Shown piece by piece: positions 9,542 to 18,117 of a DNA stretch of 64,000 bases; the stretch's first letter is position 1; the number at the start of each line of letters is the position of its first letter. The stretch is taken from assembly GCA_903878415.1 (NCBI GenBank), contig CAIRHO010000067.1, positions 22,694 to 86,693 on the forward strand, read 5' to 3'. Source of the stretch: an uncultured Actinomycetes bacterium (lineage in GTDB: Bacteria > Actinomycetota > Actinomycetes > Nanopelagicales > Nanopelagicaceae). The position numbers and the translations under genes are program-made. Below the pieces are notes generated by a model. The model saw only the letters and a list, made by a program, of their open reading frames with translations, searched no databases and had not been told where the DNA came from.

Positions 9542-10837
9542 ATGCTGCAAGCATTTGCTAAGGCTTTCAAAACGCCAGATTTGCGTCGGAAGATTTTCTT
9601 TACGATGTCGATCATGGCGCTATTTCGGTTCGGTTCTATCGTTCCGACACCAGGCGTTTCTTATAGCGCTGTGCAAACTTGTTTAAAACAAGCAAACACC
9701 GGTGGACTCTTCGGCCTTATCAATTTGTTTAGCGGCGGCGCACTATTAAAACTTAGCGTTTTCGCACTTGGCATCATGCCTTACATCACCTCTTCAATTA
9801 TCGTGCAATTATTAACTGTAGTAATTCCACGATTTGAAGCGTTGAAACAAGAAGGCCAATCTGGAACTGCAAAGCTAACCCAATACACCCGTTACTTAAC
9901 AATCGGTCTAGCAGTGCTGCAAACAACTGGCTTGATTGCAGTTGCTCGTACACCTGGTCGTTTGATTAGTGGTTGTGCGGAAGCAATCATTCCGGACACT
10001 TCTTGGCAGCGAATTATCACAATGATCTTCGTTATGACCGCTGGAACTGCAGTAATTATGTGGCTCGGTGAATTAATTACTGATCGTGGCGTTGGTAATG
10101 GTATGTCAATCCTGATCTTTACATCTATTGCAGCTGGTTTCCCTGGACAACTTTGGGGTATCAAACTTGCAAAAGGATGGGTTGCGTTCTTATTTGTAAT
10201 GACTGTTGGAGTTTTGATTGTTGCGATGGTTGTTTATGTTGAACAAGCGCAACGTCGAATTCCTGTGCAGTATGCCAAGCGCCAAATTGGTCGTAAGTCC
10301 TACGGCGGAACAAGTACATATATTCCAATCAAGGTGAACCAAGCTGGCGTAATCCCAGTTATTTTCGCCTCTTCTTTGTTATATATCCCATCTCTAATTG
10401 TGAACTTCTCAAATAGCACCGCAGGTTGGGCAGTATGGATTTCGCGTAACTTTGTTAAGGGTGATCACCCAATCTATATCGCTACATATGCGCTATTAAT
10501 TATTTTCTTCACATACTTCTATGTTGCGATCACATTCAACCCAGATGAAGTCGCCGAGAATATGAAGAAGTACGGTGGTTTCGTGCCAGGTATTCGTGCC
10601 GGTCGACCAACCTCTGAATATTTACAATATGTACTCTCTCGTATCACTGCACCTGGATCGCTTTATTTAGCGTTCGTTGCAGTTATTCCAATCATTGCGT
10701 TGGTCTTATTTGGTGCAACACAGAATTTCCCATTCGGTGGAACTGCAATCTTGATTGTTGTTGGTGTTGGTTTAGATACCGCAAAGCAGATCGAGAGCCA
10801 ATTACAACAACGCTCATATGAGGGGTTCTTGCGCTAA
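9542..10837 (+). CDS. secY: Sec translocase channel subunit SecY
   Basis: SecY, 431 aa, is the membrane pore of the general protein secretion system and works with SecE, SecG and SecA. About ten hydrophobic helices are visible. Conserved segments include LFSGGALLKLSVFALGIMPY near residues 60-80, the cytosolic loop with YVEQAQRRIPVQYAKR, and the FNPDEVAENMKKYGGFVPGIRAG loop that contacts SecA and the ribosome. It is linked to the spc operon 3 bp after rplO and overlaps adk by one base. Confidence 0.98.
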   Translation: MLQAFAKAFKTPDLRRKIFFTMSIMALFRFGSIVPTPGVSYSAVQTCLKQANTGGLFGLINLFSGGALLKLSVFALGIMPYITSSIIVQLLTVVIPRFEALKQEGQSGTAKLTQYTRYLTIGLAVLQTTGLIAVARTPGRLISGCAEAIIPDTSWQRIITMIFVMTAGTAVIMWLGELITDRGVGNGMSILIFTSIAAGFPGQLWGIKLAKGWVAFLFVMTVGVLIVAMVVYVEQAQRRIPVQYAKRQIGRKSYGGTSTYIPIKVNQAGVIPVIFASSLLYIPSLIVNFSNSTAGWAVWISRNFVKGDHPIYIATYALLIIFFTYFYVAITFNPDEVAENMKKYGGFVPGIRAGRPTSEYLQYVLSRITAPGSLYLAFVAVIPIIALVLFGATQNFPFGGTAILIVVGVGLDTAKQIESQLQQRSYEGFLR

Positions 10838-11469
10838 TGCGATTAATCCTGGTTGGCCCACCAGGCGCTGGCAAAGGAACGCAAGCAGTACAACTAGCTT
10901 CGCACTTCGCTATCCCACATATATCTACTGGGGACATTTTTCGATTGAATTTAAAAAATAACACTCCGCTTGGAATTCAAGCGAAATCATTTATGGATAA
11001 TGGCAATTTAGTGCCAGATTCGGTTACCAACGAAATGGTGAGAGATCGCTTTACCCATGGTGATGTTGGAAATGGTTTTCTGCTCGACGGCTATCCACGA
11101 AATATTGGTCAAGCGGAATTCTTGAGCGATGTCTTAATTCAAGCGGCAACTCCGCTTGATGCAGTGCTTGAGTTAAAAATAGAGAACGAAGAGATTATCA
11201 AACGTTTATCTAGTCGCCGGACTTGTCGTGGTTGTGGAAAAATTTATTCAGATACCGCTACTAAGTGCGAATCATGTGATGGCGAGTTATACCAACGTGA
11301 AGATGATAAAGCTGAAGTTATTAAACATCGCCTTGATGTATATGCGGAACAAACTGCGCCAATAATCGATTTCTATCAAAAAACTGGTTTATTAAAAAGC
11401 ATAGCCGCTCTAGGTGAGGTTGCTGATATTTCAAAGCGAGCTATTGCCGCCCTTTCAAACGGTAATTAA
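10837..11469 (+). CDS. adk: adenylate kinase with zinc-type LID
   Basis: Adenylate kinase, 210 aa, interconverts AMP + ATP and 2 ADP. The P-loop GPPGAGKGT lies at residues 7-15, the AMP-binding STGD at 30-33, and DGYPRN near 84-89. The LID domain carries Cys130-x2-Cys133 and Cys144-x2-Cys147, a structural zinc site of the long Gram-positive type. Many actinobacteria instead have a short form without this LID. The gene is joined by one-base overlap to secY and abuts map. Confidence 0.96.
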   Translation: MRLILVGPPGAGKGTQAVQLASHFAIPHISTGDIFRLNLKNNTPLGIQAKSFMDNGNLVPDSVTNEMVRDRFTHGDVGNGFLLDGYPRNIGQAEFLSDVLIQAATPLDAVLELKIENEEIIKRLSSRRTCRGCGKIYSDTATKCESCDGELYQREDDKAEVIKHRLDVYAEQTAPIIDFYQKTGLLKSIAALGEVADISKRAIAALSNGN

Positions 11470-12282
11470 ATGGCGATCCAAATTAAGAATTTGGCTCAAT
11501 TAGAGTCAATGCGCAAAGCCGGTTTATTGGTGAGAAAAACTTTAGATTTAGTTAAAGAAAACATTAAACCTGGAATAACTACTAGCGCACTGGATGCAAT
11601 TGCAGAAGCAAATATTCGACGCGGTGGCGGCAAATCAAATTTCAAGGGTTACCACGGATTTTCCGGAACAATTTGTACCTCTATTAACGAAGAGATTGTG
11701 CATGGCATTCCGGGCGATCGCATGATTATGCCAGGCGATGTGGTTTCCATTGATTGTGGCGCAATTATTGAAGGTTGGCATGGTGATGCAGCCTTCTCAA
11801 TCGTGGTTGACCCAATTGATTCAGCAGATCAAAAAATGTTGGATGTTTGCGAAGTATCTATGTGGCACGGTATTGCGGCTGGAAAATGTGGCGGCAAGTT
11901 AACTGATATTAGTTTTGCAATTGAGCAATACATAATTTCCCAGGGTAAATATGGAATTTTACGAGAATACGGTGGCCATGGAATTGGCACTGAAATGCAT
12001 CAAGAACCGCATATTTTAAATTTTGGTAAAGCTGGAAACGGCCCAGAAATAATGATTGGCATGGCGCTAGCAATTGAACCGATGATCACTCGTGGCACTG
12101 ATAAAACTAAAGTTTTATCAGATGATTGGACTGTTGTGACAACAGATAAATCTCGCGGTGCGCACTTTGAAAATTCATTTGCAATTTTGCCAGATGGGAA
12201 ACCATTTGTGTTGACTGCGCTTGATGGTGGTAAAGCCGAATTAGGCGCACTAGGCGTAGAAATCTCATCGCTACTCTCTTAG
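11470..12282 (+). CDS. map: methionine aminopeptidase, type I
   Basis: Map, 270 aa, removes the initiator Met from nascent proteins. The pita-bread fold metal ligands are recognisable: Asp in SIDCGAIIEGWHGDAAFS (two Asp), His in GGHGIGTEMHQEP, and Glu in ALAIEPM and HFENSFAIL. It begins directly after the adk stop. In most actinobacteria infA follows; here two aminosugar genes intervene. Confidence 0.96.
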   Translation: MAIQIKNLAQLESMRKAGLLVRKTLDLVKENIKPGITTSALDAIAEANIRRGGGKSNFKGYHGFSGTICTSINEEIVHGIPGDRMIMPGDVVSIDCGAIIEGWHGDAAFSIVVDPIDSADQKMLDVCEVSMWHGIAAGKCGGKLTDISFAIEQYIISQGKYGILREYGGHGIGTEMHQEPHILNFGKAGNGPEIMIGMALAIEPMITRGTDKTKVLSDDWTVVTTDKSRGAHFENSFAILPDGKPFVLTALDGGKAELGALGVEISSLLS

Positions 12283-12319
12283 TTTTTCCTTATTAGCACC
12301 AACTGTGCGAAAATTAGCC

Positions 12320-13351
12320 ATGAGTAGTAATGGATCATTAATGCGGGCAGAAATCGCGCAGATTCCTGGCATTTTCCAGAAACTTGCTGATAGAGCTGCC
12401 GCAATTACTGCGCAGGTAGAAAAGCTGCCATTAGATTCTTTTGACTCAGTAATTTTGTTAGCTAGAGGCACCTCCGATAACGCCGCACTTTATTTAAAGT
12501 ATTTAATTGAAACTAAAATTGGAATTCCGTGCGGGCTGGCCTCGCCATCAGTGGTAACCGTTTATCAGACTAAATTGAAATTTAAGAATTGTTTAGTAAT
12601 TGCGCTAAGTCAAAGCGGGCAATCGCCTGATCTAATCAGCTATGCGGAAGCCGCAAAAAATGGCGGCGCAAAAGTCTTAGCACTTACAAATGAAGCTAAT
12701 AGCCCACTAGCAAAAGCTGCAGGTTTACATCTCTATCTGGAAGCTGGCGAGGAGAAAGCAGTTGCTGCGACTAAGAGCTACTCAGCCGAACTTTTGCTCT
12801 CACTCTTAGTTGTCTCTACATGGGCGAAAGAAGTGATTGATTTTGCAGCACTAGTTAGTGAAGCAAATCGTGCAGTTTCAAATATTGATAGCGTTTCAAA
12901 AATTGTAGATAACTTCGATCATACTTTTGGAATTACCACACTCGGCCGAGGTTTTTCATATGCCAATGCCCATGAATCTGCGTTAAAGATCCAAGAAACT
13001 TTAAAGATTCCCGTCTCATCTTTTTCGTCAGCTGATTATTTGCATGGGCCGATCTCCTCACTACATGAAAACTCCCGTGTGATCTTCTTGGCACCAACCG
13101 GAGTATCAATTACCGGAATGGCCGCAACAGTTACCCGAATTCGAGAGATTACGCCGCATATTTACTGGATAGGAAATGGGTTTGAAATTAAACCTGGTGA
13201 AATTTCACTTGGTGGCGCGAACCTCTCCGAAACTCTTGCTGTGATTGCAGATAGCATCGTGTTGCAGCAATTTGCAATGTTGCTAGCTATTAAGAATGGA
13301 CTTAACCCAGATGCCCCTATCGGGTTATTGAAAGTTACTAAGACTAAATGA
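12320..13351 (+). CDS. SIS-domain aminosugar-phosphate isomerase/deaminase (NagB-II or GlmS-C-like)
   Basis: 343 aa from the ATG at 12320; an in-frame GTG at 12305 would add five residues. Two SIS domains resemble the isomerase half of GlmS: ARGTSDNAALYLKYLIE, SQSGQSPDLISYAEAAK, EEKAVAATKSYSAEL, then GRGFSYANAHESALKIQETL and SADYLHGPISSL. There is no N-terminal glutaminase domain, so it does not make GlcN-6-P from glutamine. Next to nagA (4-nt overlap) it most likely deaminates glucosamine-6-phosphate to fructose-6-phosphate. Exact substrate is inferred from context. Confidence 0.8.
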   Translation: MSSNGSLMRAEIAQIPGIFQKLADRAAAITAQVEKLPLDSFDSVILLARGTSDNAALYLKYLIETKIGIPCGLASPSVVTVYQTKLKFKNCLVIALSQSGQSPDLISYAEAAKNGGAKVLALTNEANSPLAKAAGLHLYLEAGEEKAVAATKSYSAELLLSLLVVSTWAKEVIDFAALVSEANRAVSNIDSVSKIVDNFDHTFGITTLGRGFSYANAHESALKIQETLKIPVSSFSSADYLHGPISSLHENSRVIFLAPTGVSITGMAATVTRIREITPHIYWIGNGFEIKPGEISLGGANLSETLAVIADSIVLQQFAMLLAIKNGLNPDAPIGLLKVTKTK

Positions 13352-14421
13352 TTTCAACTTTCATAGAATCTGGCTCGATTCCAACTGAAAAAGCTTTAAT
13401 AAACCAACAATGGATTAGTGGTGGAATTGTTGTAAAAGGTCGAGAATTAATTAGTTATGGAGAGAGCGCCGGTAAATCTGGATTAGCAATTCCAGGTTTT
13501 GTGGATCTGCAAGTAAATGGTCATGGTGGCATGGATTTACTATCCGCCAAAACAGTTTCTGATATTAAAATGGTTTCGAAATCACTTTATAACCAAGGCG
13601 TTGTTGGCTATTTGCCAACTTTGATTACTGGACCTATCGAAGAAACCTTGCGGGTTATGGCGCTTATCGAAAATGCAAAACGCGAAGCAGAGAGCGGCGA
13701 AGCTAAGATTTTAGGAATTCATTTAGAGGGTCCATTTATCTCAACTGCTAAGCCAGGTGTACATCCGTTAGATTATTTTCGAACTCCAGATTTAGATTTA
13801 ATTGGAAAATATTTGCGAGCCGGTTCGGTTGCAATGGTGACTATCGCACCAGAACTTCCGGGTGCAATTGAAGTTATAAAACATTTGTCCGCAATGGGAA
13901 TTGTGGTTTCGTTAGGCCATTCCAGTGCGACCGCCGATCAAGCGAACGCTGGGTTTGATGCCGGCGCGAAAACCGTTACACATTTATGGAACGCGATGCT
14001 GCCAATGACCGTGCGATCACCTGGCCTTGTCGGGGTTGCTTTAGAACGTGATGATGTCACTATTCAAATTATTGTTGATGGCGTTCATGTTGCACCAGAA
14101 GTTGTGCAAGCCACAATTGCGGCCGCGCCAAATAGATTTGTTGTGACTAACGATGCAGTCGCGCCTGCCGGACTTGGCGAAGGTAAATTTCCATTCGGAA
14201 CTTTTGAAGTAGAAGTAAAGGCGGGTCGCGCCGTTAGAAGCGATGGCGTACTTGCTGGGGGAGTTGAATCCTTATATGGATCACTTAATTTGCTTTTAAA
14301 TCTTGGCATTAACTTAGATTCCGCACTGGCCAGCATGACTTCGCGGCCGGCTGCCTTGATTGGCCAGGGCCATATCGGAGCACTCGATTTGGGCTCTCCG
14401 GTCCAGGTCATTCCCGCGTAA
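13348..14421 (+). CDS. nagA: N-acetylglucosamine-6-phosphate deacetylase
   Basis: NagA, 357 aa, an amidohydrolase-fold enzyme that releases acetate from GlcNAc-6-P. Landmarks are PGFVDLQVNGHGG (first metal region), LGIHLEGPFIS with the metal Glu, VSLGHSSATADQA, TVTHLWNAMLPM, IIVDGVHVAPEV and FVTNDAVAPAG with the catalytic Asp. It overlaps the SIS-domain gene by ATGA, so the two form a cassette for GlcNAc or peptidoglycan-derived aminosugar use. No transporter or kinase for GlcNAc lies nearby. Confidence 0.93.
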   Translation: MISTFIESGSIPTEKALINQQWISGGIVVKGRELISYGESAGKSGLAIPGFVDLQVNGHGGMDLLSAKTVSDIKMVSKSLYNQGVVGYLPTLITGPIEETLRVMALIENAKREAESGEAKILGIHLEGPFISTAKPGVHPLDYFRTPDLDLIGKYLRAGSVAMVTIAPELPGAIEVIKHLSAMGIVVSLGHSSATADQANAGFDAGAKTVTHLWNAMLPMTVRSPGLVGVALERDDVTIQIIVDGVHVAPEVVQATIAAAPNRFVVTNDAVAPAGLGEGKFPFGTFEVEVKAGRAVRSDGVLAGGVESLYGSLNLLLNLGINLDSALASMTSRPAALIGQGHIGALDLGSPVQVIPA

Positions 14422-14483
14422 CTTCCAGCGGATTTCCCTTATATCGCCCGCCCGCCTAAACTAACCCTCTGCCTATCGGCGCG

Positions 14484-14512
14484 TTGCTTTGAAAGAAATT
14501 TGAAAGTAGCTA
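14484..14512 (+). promoter_or_regulatory. candidate promoter upstream of infA with direct repeat
   Basis: A TTGCTT (14484-14489) and TAGCTA (14507-14512) pair are separated by 17 nt within the 144-bp space before infA. The octamer TTTGAAAG occurs twice, 11 bp apart (14488-14495 and 14499-14506), inside the spacer, so a factor could bind two sites on one face of the helix. The -10 match is weak. Confidence 0.35.
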
Positions 14513-14565
14513 ACTGAGCGGAAGCATGTAAGTAAATTCAATAAACGAGAGTTAGTAGGTAGTGC

Positions 14566-14787
14566 TTGGCCAAAAAAGAAGGTGCAATCGAAATCGAGGG
14601 CACTGTGGCTGAAGCTTTACCAAACGCAATGTTTCGGGTTGAGCTTACAAATGGACATAACGTTCTCGCGCACATCAGCGGGAAGATGCGACAGAACTAC
14701 ATTCGCATCTTGCCATCTGACCGTGTGATCGTGGAGTTGAGTCCATATGACCTCACTAGAGGTCGAATTATTTACCGTTATAAATAA
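14566..14787 (+). CDS. infA: translation initiation factor IF-1
   Basis: IF-1, 73 aa, occupies the 30S A site during initiation. It is a single OB-fold S1-type domain: [62 protein letters not shown]. Translation must start at a TTG (14566), because no ATG or GTG in frame gives the full N-terminus; AGGTAG lies just upstream. A TTG start may limit its synthesis. Confidence 0.96.
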   Translation: MAKKEGAIEIEGTVAEALPNAMFRVELTNGHNVLAHISGKMRQNYIRILPSDRVIVELSPYDLTRGRIIYRYK

Positions 14788-14814
14788 TTAGTTACGTTAC
14801 GAAACGAGGATGTT

Positions 14815-14928
14815 GTGAAGGTAAAACCAAGCGTGAAGAAGATTTGCGATAAGTGCAAAGTTGTACGTCGCAATGGTCGCGTCATGGTTATCTGCGACAA
14901 CCTACGTCACAAGCAACGTCAAGGCTAA
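14815..14928 (+). CDS. rpmJ: 50S ribosomal protein L36, zinc type
   Basis: L36, only 37 aa ([19 protein letters not shown] and onward), short enough to be missed by length-filtered gene calling. The zinc ligands Cys11, Cys14, Cys27 and His32 are all present, so it is the C+ form. The start is GTG, with GAGG a few bases upstream. It sits between infA and rpsM, its normal place in actinobacteria. Confidence 0.95.
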   Translation: MKVKPSVKKICDKCKVVRRNGRVMVICDNLRHKQRQG

Positions 14929-14972
14929 TTTTTTATAGCAGTTATAACTAAATAAAAGTACGTGTGGTGCAA

Positions 14973-15012
14973 TTAGTAGGAAACTACTAAACCTTCTGCC
15001 CGAAGGCGGAAG
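14973..15012 (+). promoter_or_regulatory. tandem tetraloop hairpins in the rpsM leader
   Basis: In the 137 bp between rpmJ and rpsM two compact hairpins follow each other. The first has a 7-bp perfect stem (14973-14979 with 14984-14990) capped by a GAAA tetraloop. The second has an 8-bp stem with one G-T pair (14993-15000 with 15005-15012) capped by CGAA. They lie about 50-90 nt before the rpsM ATG, as expected for a ribosomal-protein autoregulatory leader, possibly S4-responsive. Confidence 0.5.
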
Positions 15013-15065
15013 CTCGAAAGAGAAGCACTGCTCAGGACCTTCGGAATAATGGAATAGGTATGTAA

Positions 15066-15443
15066 ATGGCCCGTCTAGTTGGCGTCGACCTGCCGCGTGA
15101 AAAACGGCTTGAGGTTGCGCTTCAATATATTTTCGGAATCGGTGAAACTCGCGCGCATGCAACACTTGCAGCGACTGGTGTTTCTCCAGATATCCGCGTT
15201 AAAGATCTGCAAGAACCAGATCTAATTAAGCTTCGTGAATACATCGAATCTAATTATAAAATCGAAGGTGATCTTCGCCGTGAAATTTCTGGCGATATCC
15301 GTCGTAAAGTTGAAATTCAGTGCTACCAAGGAATTCGTCACCGTAAGGGACTTCCAGTTCGTGGCCAACGTACCCACACCAATGCACGAACTCGTAAGGG
15401 TCCACGTGTAGCAATTGCTGGTAAGAAGAAGGAGACCAAGTAA
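15066..15443 (+). CDS. rpsM: 30S ribosomal protein S13
   Basis: S13, 125 aa, contacts the P-site tRNA and the large subunit. [52 protein letters not shown] and the basic tail [17 protein letters not shown] are typical. It is the first gene of the alpha operon; its stop overlaps the rpsK ATG by one base. Confidence 0.98.
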   Translation: MARLVGVDLPREKRLEVALQYIFGIGETRAHATLAATGVSPDIRVKDLQEPDLIKLREYIESNYKIEGDLRREISGDIRRKVEIQCYQGIRHRKGLPVRGQRTHTNARTRKGPRVAIAGKKKETK

Positions 15444-15871
15444 TGGCCGCCCCAAAAGCTAAAACCGCAACTGTTAAAACTGGTGCAAAAGGTAAAGTTA
15501 AGGCTCGTAAGAAGGAAAAGAAAAATATTGCCTTCGGCCATGCCTATATTAAGAGCACCTTCAACAACACCATTATTTCTATAACAGATCCATCCGGCGC
15601 CGTAATTTCTTGGGCTTCATCAGGCCAAGTTGGTTTCAAAGGATCACGTAAATCAACTCCGTTCGCTGCTCAACTTGCTGCAGAAGCTGCTGCTCGTAAA
15701 GCACAAGAACATGGTTTGAAAAAAGTAGATGTTTTCGTAAAGGGCCCAGGCTCTGGTCGCGAAACTGCAATTCGTTCATTACAAGCAGCCGGTTTAGAAG
15801 TTGGAGCCATCTCTGATGTAACTCCAATGGCACATAACGGTTGCCGTCCACCAAAACCTCGTAGAGTTTAA
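15443..15871 (+). CDS. rpsK: 30S ribosomal protein S11
   Basis: S11, 142 aa, forms part of the platform at the E site. After a Lys/Ala-rich N-terminal extension of about 25 residues come [40 protein letters not shown] and the C-terminal [18 protein letters not shown]. One-base overlap with rpsM; rpsD follows after 16 bp. Confidence 0.98.
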   Translation: MAAPKAKTATVKTGAKGKVKARKKEKKNIAFGHAYIKSTFNNTIISITDPSGAVISWASSGQVGFKGSRKSTPFAAQLAAEAAARKAQEHGLKKVDVFVKGPGSGRETAIRSLQAAGLEVGAISDVTPMAHNGCRPPKPRRV

Positions 15872-15887
15872 GGAAGGAAGAAACTAA

Positions 15888-16514
15888 ATGGCTCGTTATA
15901 CCGGTGCAGATTGCAAGCGCTGCCGTCGCGAAAAAGTAAAGCTCTTCCTTAAGGGCTCTAAGTGCGATGGACCAAAGTGTCCGATCGAATCTCGACCATA
16001 CCCACCAGGGCAACATGGTCGCGGTCGTTCAAAAGATTCTGAATACTTATTACAGATGCGCGAAAAGCAAAAGTGCGCACGTATTTACGGCGTCCTAGAA
16101 CGTCAATTCCGAAATTATTATGAAGAGGCAAGTCGTCTCGCTGGTAAGACTGGTGAGAACTTGTTAATTCTGCTTGAGACTCGTTTGGATAACGTTGTCT
16201 ATCGCGCTGGCTTTGCAAAGAGCCGCGACATGGCACGCCAAATTGTTCGGCACGGACATATCTTGGTTAACGGCAAAAAGGTTGATATTCCTTCTTATCG
16301 TGTATCCATGTACGACATCGTTGATGTTGTTGAAAAATCCCAAGACTTGACGCCATTCATCGTGGCGAGCGCCGAATTCGGCGAAAAATCAGTTCCAGCA
16401 TGGATGGAAGTTGTGCATTCACAGATGCGCATCATTATCCACGGTCAACCAAACCGCGCAGTGATTGATACTCAAGTCCAAGAACAATTAATTGTTGAGC
16501 TTTACTCCAAGTAA
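15888..16514 (+). CDS. rpsD: 30S ribosomal protein S4, zinc type
   Basis: S4, 208 aa, nucleates 16S rRNA folding and is the alpha-operon repressor in enterobacteria. The N-terminal zinc site is intact: Cys9, Cys12, Cys26, Cys31. The S4 RNA-binding fold is at about residues 95-160 ([34 protein letters not shown]). An AGGAAGGAAG site precedes the ATG. Placement in the alpha operon, rather than elsewhere as in bacilli, keeps S4 feedback on the operon possible. Confidence 0.98.
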   Translation: MARYTGADCKRCRREKVKLFLKGSKCDGPKCPIESRPYPPGQHGRGRSKDSEYLLQMREKQKCARIYGVLERQFRNYYEEASRLAGKTGENLLILLETRLDNVVYRAGFAKSRDMARQIVRHGHILVNGKKVDIPSYRVSMYDIVDVVEKSQDLTPFIVASAEFGEKSVPAWMEVVHSQMRIIIHGQPNRAVIDTQVQEQLIVELYSK

Positions 16515-16560
16515 TAGCTGATTTAAAGATTTAAAAAAACTAAAAAACCGTACCAACCCA

Positions 16561-16585
16561 GGCGACATCAAATAGCGGATGTCCC
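16561..16585 (+). promoter_or_regulatory. hairpin in rpoA leader
   Basis: In the 90-bp rpsD-rpoA gap, GACATC (16564-16569) pairs with GATGTC (16578-16583). Two further G-C pairs form beyond a one-base bulge (16561-16562 with 16584-16585). The element ends about 8 nt before the GGAGG ribosome site of rpoA, so it could modulate rpoA translation or mark an RNA processing site. Confidence 0.4.
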
Positions 16586-16604
16586 AGACCTATGGAGGAA
16601 CCCA

Positions 16605-17618
16605 GTGCTAATTGCACAACGTCCCGTCCTTTCCGAGGAAGTAGTAAGCGAAGGCCGTTCCCGTTTCATTATTGAACCGTTGGAACCGGGCTTTGGTTAC
16701 ACACTTGGAAATTCATTACGACGAACCCTGCTCTCTTCAATCCCAGGCGCTGCTATCACTAGCATCCGCGTGGCCGGTGCGCTCCACGAGTTCAGCACCA
16801 TTGAAGGCGTTAAAGAAGATCTCACTGAGATCGTCCTCAACATCAAGAACTTGGTTTTCTCATCGGAAAACGATGAGCCAACCGTTGCCTACATCCGTAA
16901 AAACGGAGATGGCAAAGTAACTGGTGCTGATGTTGCAGTTCCTGCTGATGTTGCAGTTCACAACCCTGACCTTCACATCGCAACCTTGAATGCAAAAGCA
17001 AGCCTTGAAATTGAAATCACAATTGAACGTGGTCGCGGTTATGTAACTGCAGTTCAAAATAAGCAAGTTGGCGCTGAGATCGGACGAATTCCGGTTGACT
17101 CAATCTATTCACCAGTACTTCGCGTTACCTACAAGGTAGAAGCAACTCGTGTGGAACAACGCACCGACTTCGATCGTCTAATTCTTGATGTTGAAACTAA
17201 GCGTTCGATCTCACCTCGTGATGCAATGGCATCTGCAGGTAAGACACTTGTTGAACTCTTCGGTCTCGCACACGAACTTAATTATTCAGCTGAAGGAATT
17301 GACCTTGGTCCTTCCATCCAAGATGCAGCGCTCGCTGCAGATCTAGCGCTTCCAATCGAAGATCTTGATCTAACAGTGCGCTCATATAACTGCTTAAAGC
17401 GTGAAGGAATCCACACTGTTGGTGAACTCATTAGCCGAAGCGAAGCTGATTTATTGGATATCCGTAATTTCGGATCAAAATCAATCGACGAAGTTAAAGC
17501 TAAATTGGTATCAATGGGTATGCAACTCAAATATTCGCCAGTCGGCTTTGATACAACTAAGCACCAGAACTATGGCGCTGATGTTGATGATGATCTTGTC
17601 GATTCAGAGCAGGCATAG
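16605..17618 (+). CDS. rpoA: RNA polymerase alpha subunit
   Basis: Alpha subunit, 337 aa, dimerises to nucleate core RNA polymerase and contacts promoter UP elements and activators. The N-terminal domain shows [31 protein letters not shown]. The C-terminal domain carries the helix-hairpin-helix region [21 protein letters not shown] and [15 protein letters not shown]. The start is GTG behind a strong GGAGG. The tail is acidic. rplQ follows after 13 bp. Confidence 0.98.
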   Translation: MLIAQRPVLSEEVVSEGRSRFIIEPLEPGFGYTLGNSLRRTLLSSIPGAAITSIRVAGALHEFSTIEGVKEDLTEIVLNIKNLVFSSENDEPTVAYIRKNGDGKVTGADVAVPADVAVHNPDLHIATLNAKASLEIEITIERGRGYVTAVQNKQVGAEIGRIPVDSIYSPVLRVTYKVEATRVEQRTDFDRLILDVETKRSISPRDAMASAGKTLVELFGLAHELNYSAEGIDLGPSIQDAALAADLALPIEDLDLTVRSYNCLKREGIHTVGELISRSEADLLDIRNFGSKSIDEVKAKLVSMGMQLKYSPVGFDTTKHQNYGADVDDDLVDSEQA

Positions 17619-17631
17619 GTAGGAATAGATA

Positions 17632-18090
17632 ATGCCAAGACCAAGTAAAGGCCCGCGCCTCGGCTCGAGCCCATCACACGAACGTTTATTGCTACGCACA
17701 CTTGCGGAACAACTTTTCCAACATGGGAAAATCACCACAACTGAAGCTAAGGCAAAGCGGTTACGTCCACTAGCTGAAAAGTTAATCACTCATGCAAAAA
17801 AGGGTGACCTTGCAGCACGCCGTTTAGTTATGGCACAGATTACAAATAAGAGCGTGGTACACACACTCTTTACTGAAATCGGTCCCCGCTTTGAAGCGCG
17901 CAATGGTGGCTATACCCGCATCACAAAGATCGGCCCACGCAAGGGCGATAACGCGCCAATGGCAGTTATCGAAGTACTTGTAGATGGCGTATCTGCTAAA
18001 ACTGCAACAGTTGATGAAGCAGTTAAAGCCACAAAGAAAGCTGCTGCACCGAAGAAGAAAGCTGCAGCTAAGAAAGCTGTCGCTAAGTAA
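17632..18090 (+). CDS. rplQ: 50S ribosomal protein L17
   Basis: L17, 152 aa, at the tunnel-exit region. The conserved core is [28 protein letters not shown] and [23 protein letters not shown]. After about residue 118 a Lys/Ala repeat tail ([18 protein letters not shown]) extends it. It is the last gene of the alpha operon; a strong terminator follows 30 bp downstream. Confidence 0.97.
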   Translation: MPRPSKGPRLGSSPSHERLLLRTLAEQLFQHGKITTTEAKAKRLRPLAEKLITHAKKGDLAARRLVMAQITNKSVVHTLFTEIGPRFEARNGGYTRITKIGPRKGDNAPMAVIEVLVDGVSAKTATVDEAVKATKKAAAPKKKAAAKKAVAK

Positions 18091-18117
18091 AGTAATTCTT
18101 CACAAAATAGCTTAACG

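Noticed and set aside
12305..12319. GTG start for the SIS-domain gene
   Set aside because: The five extra residues add nothing family-like and no ribosome site favours it over the ATG at 12320; the choice remains uncertain.
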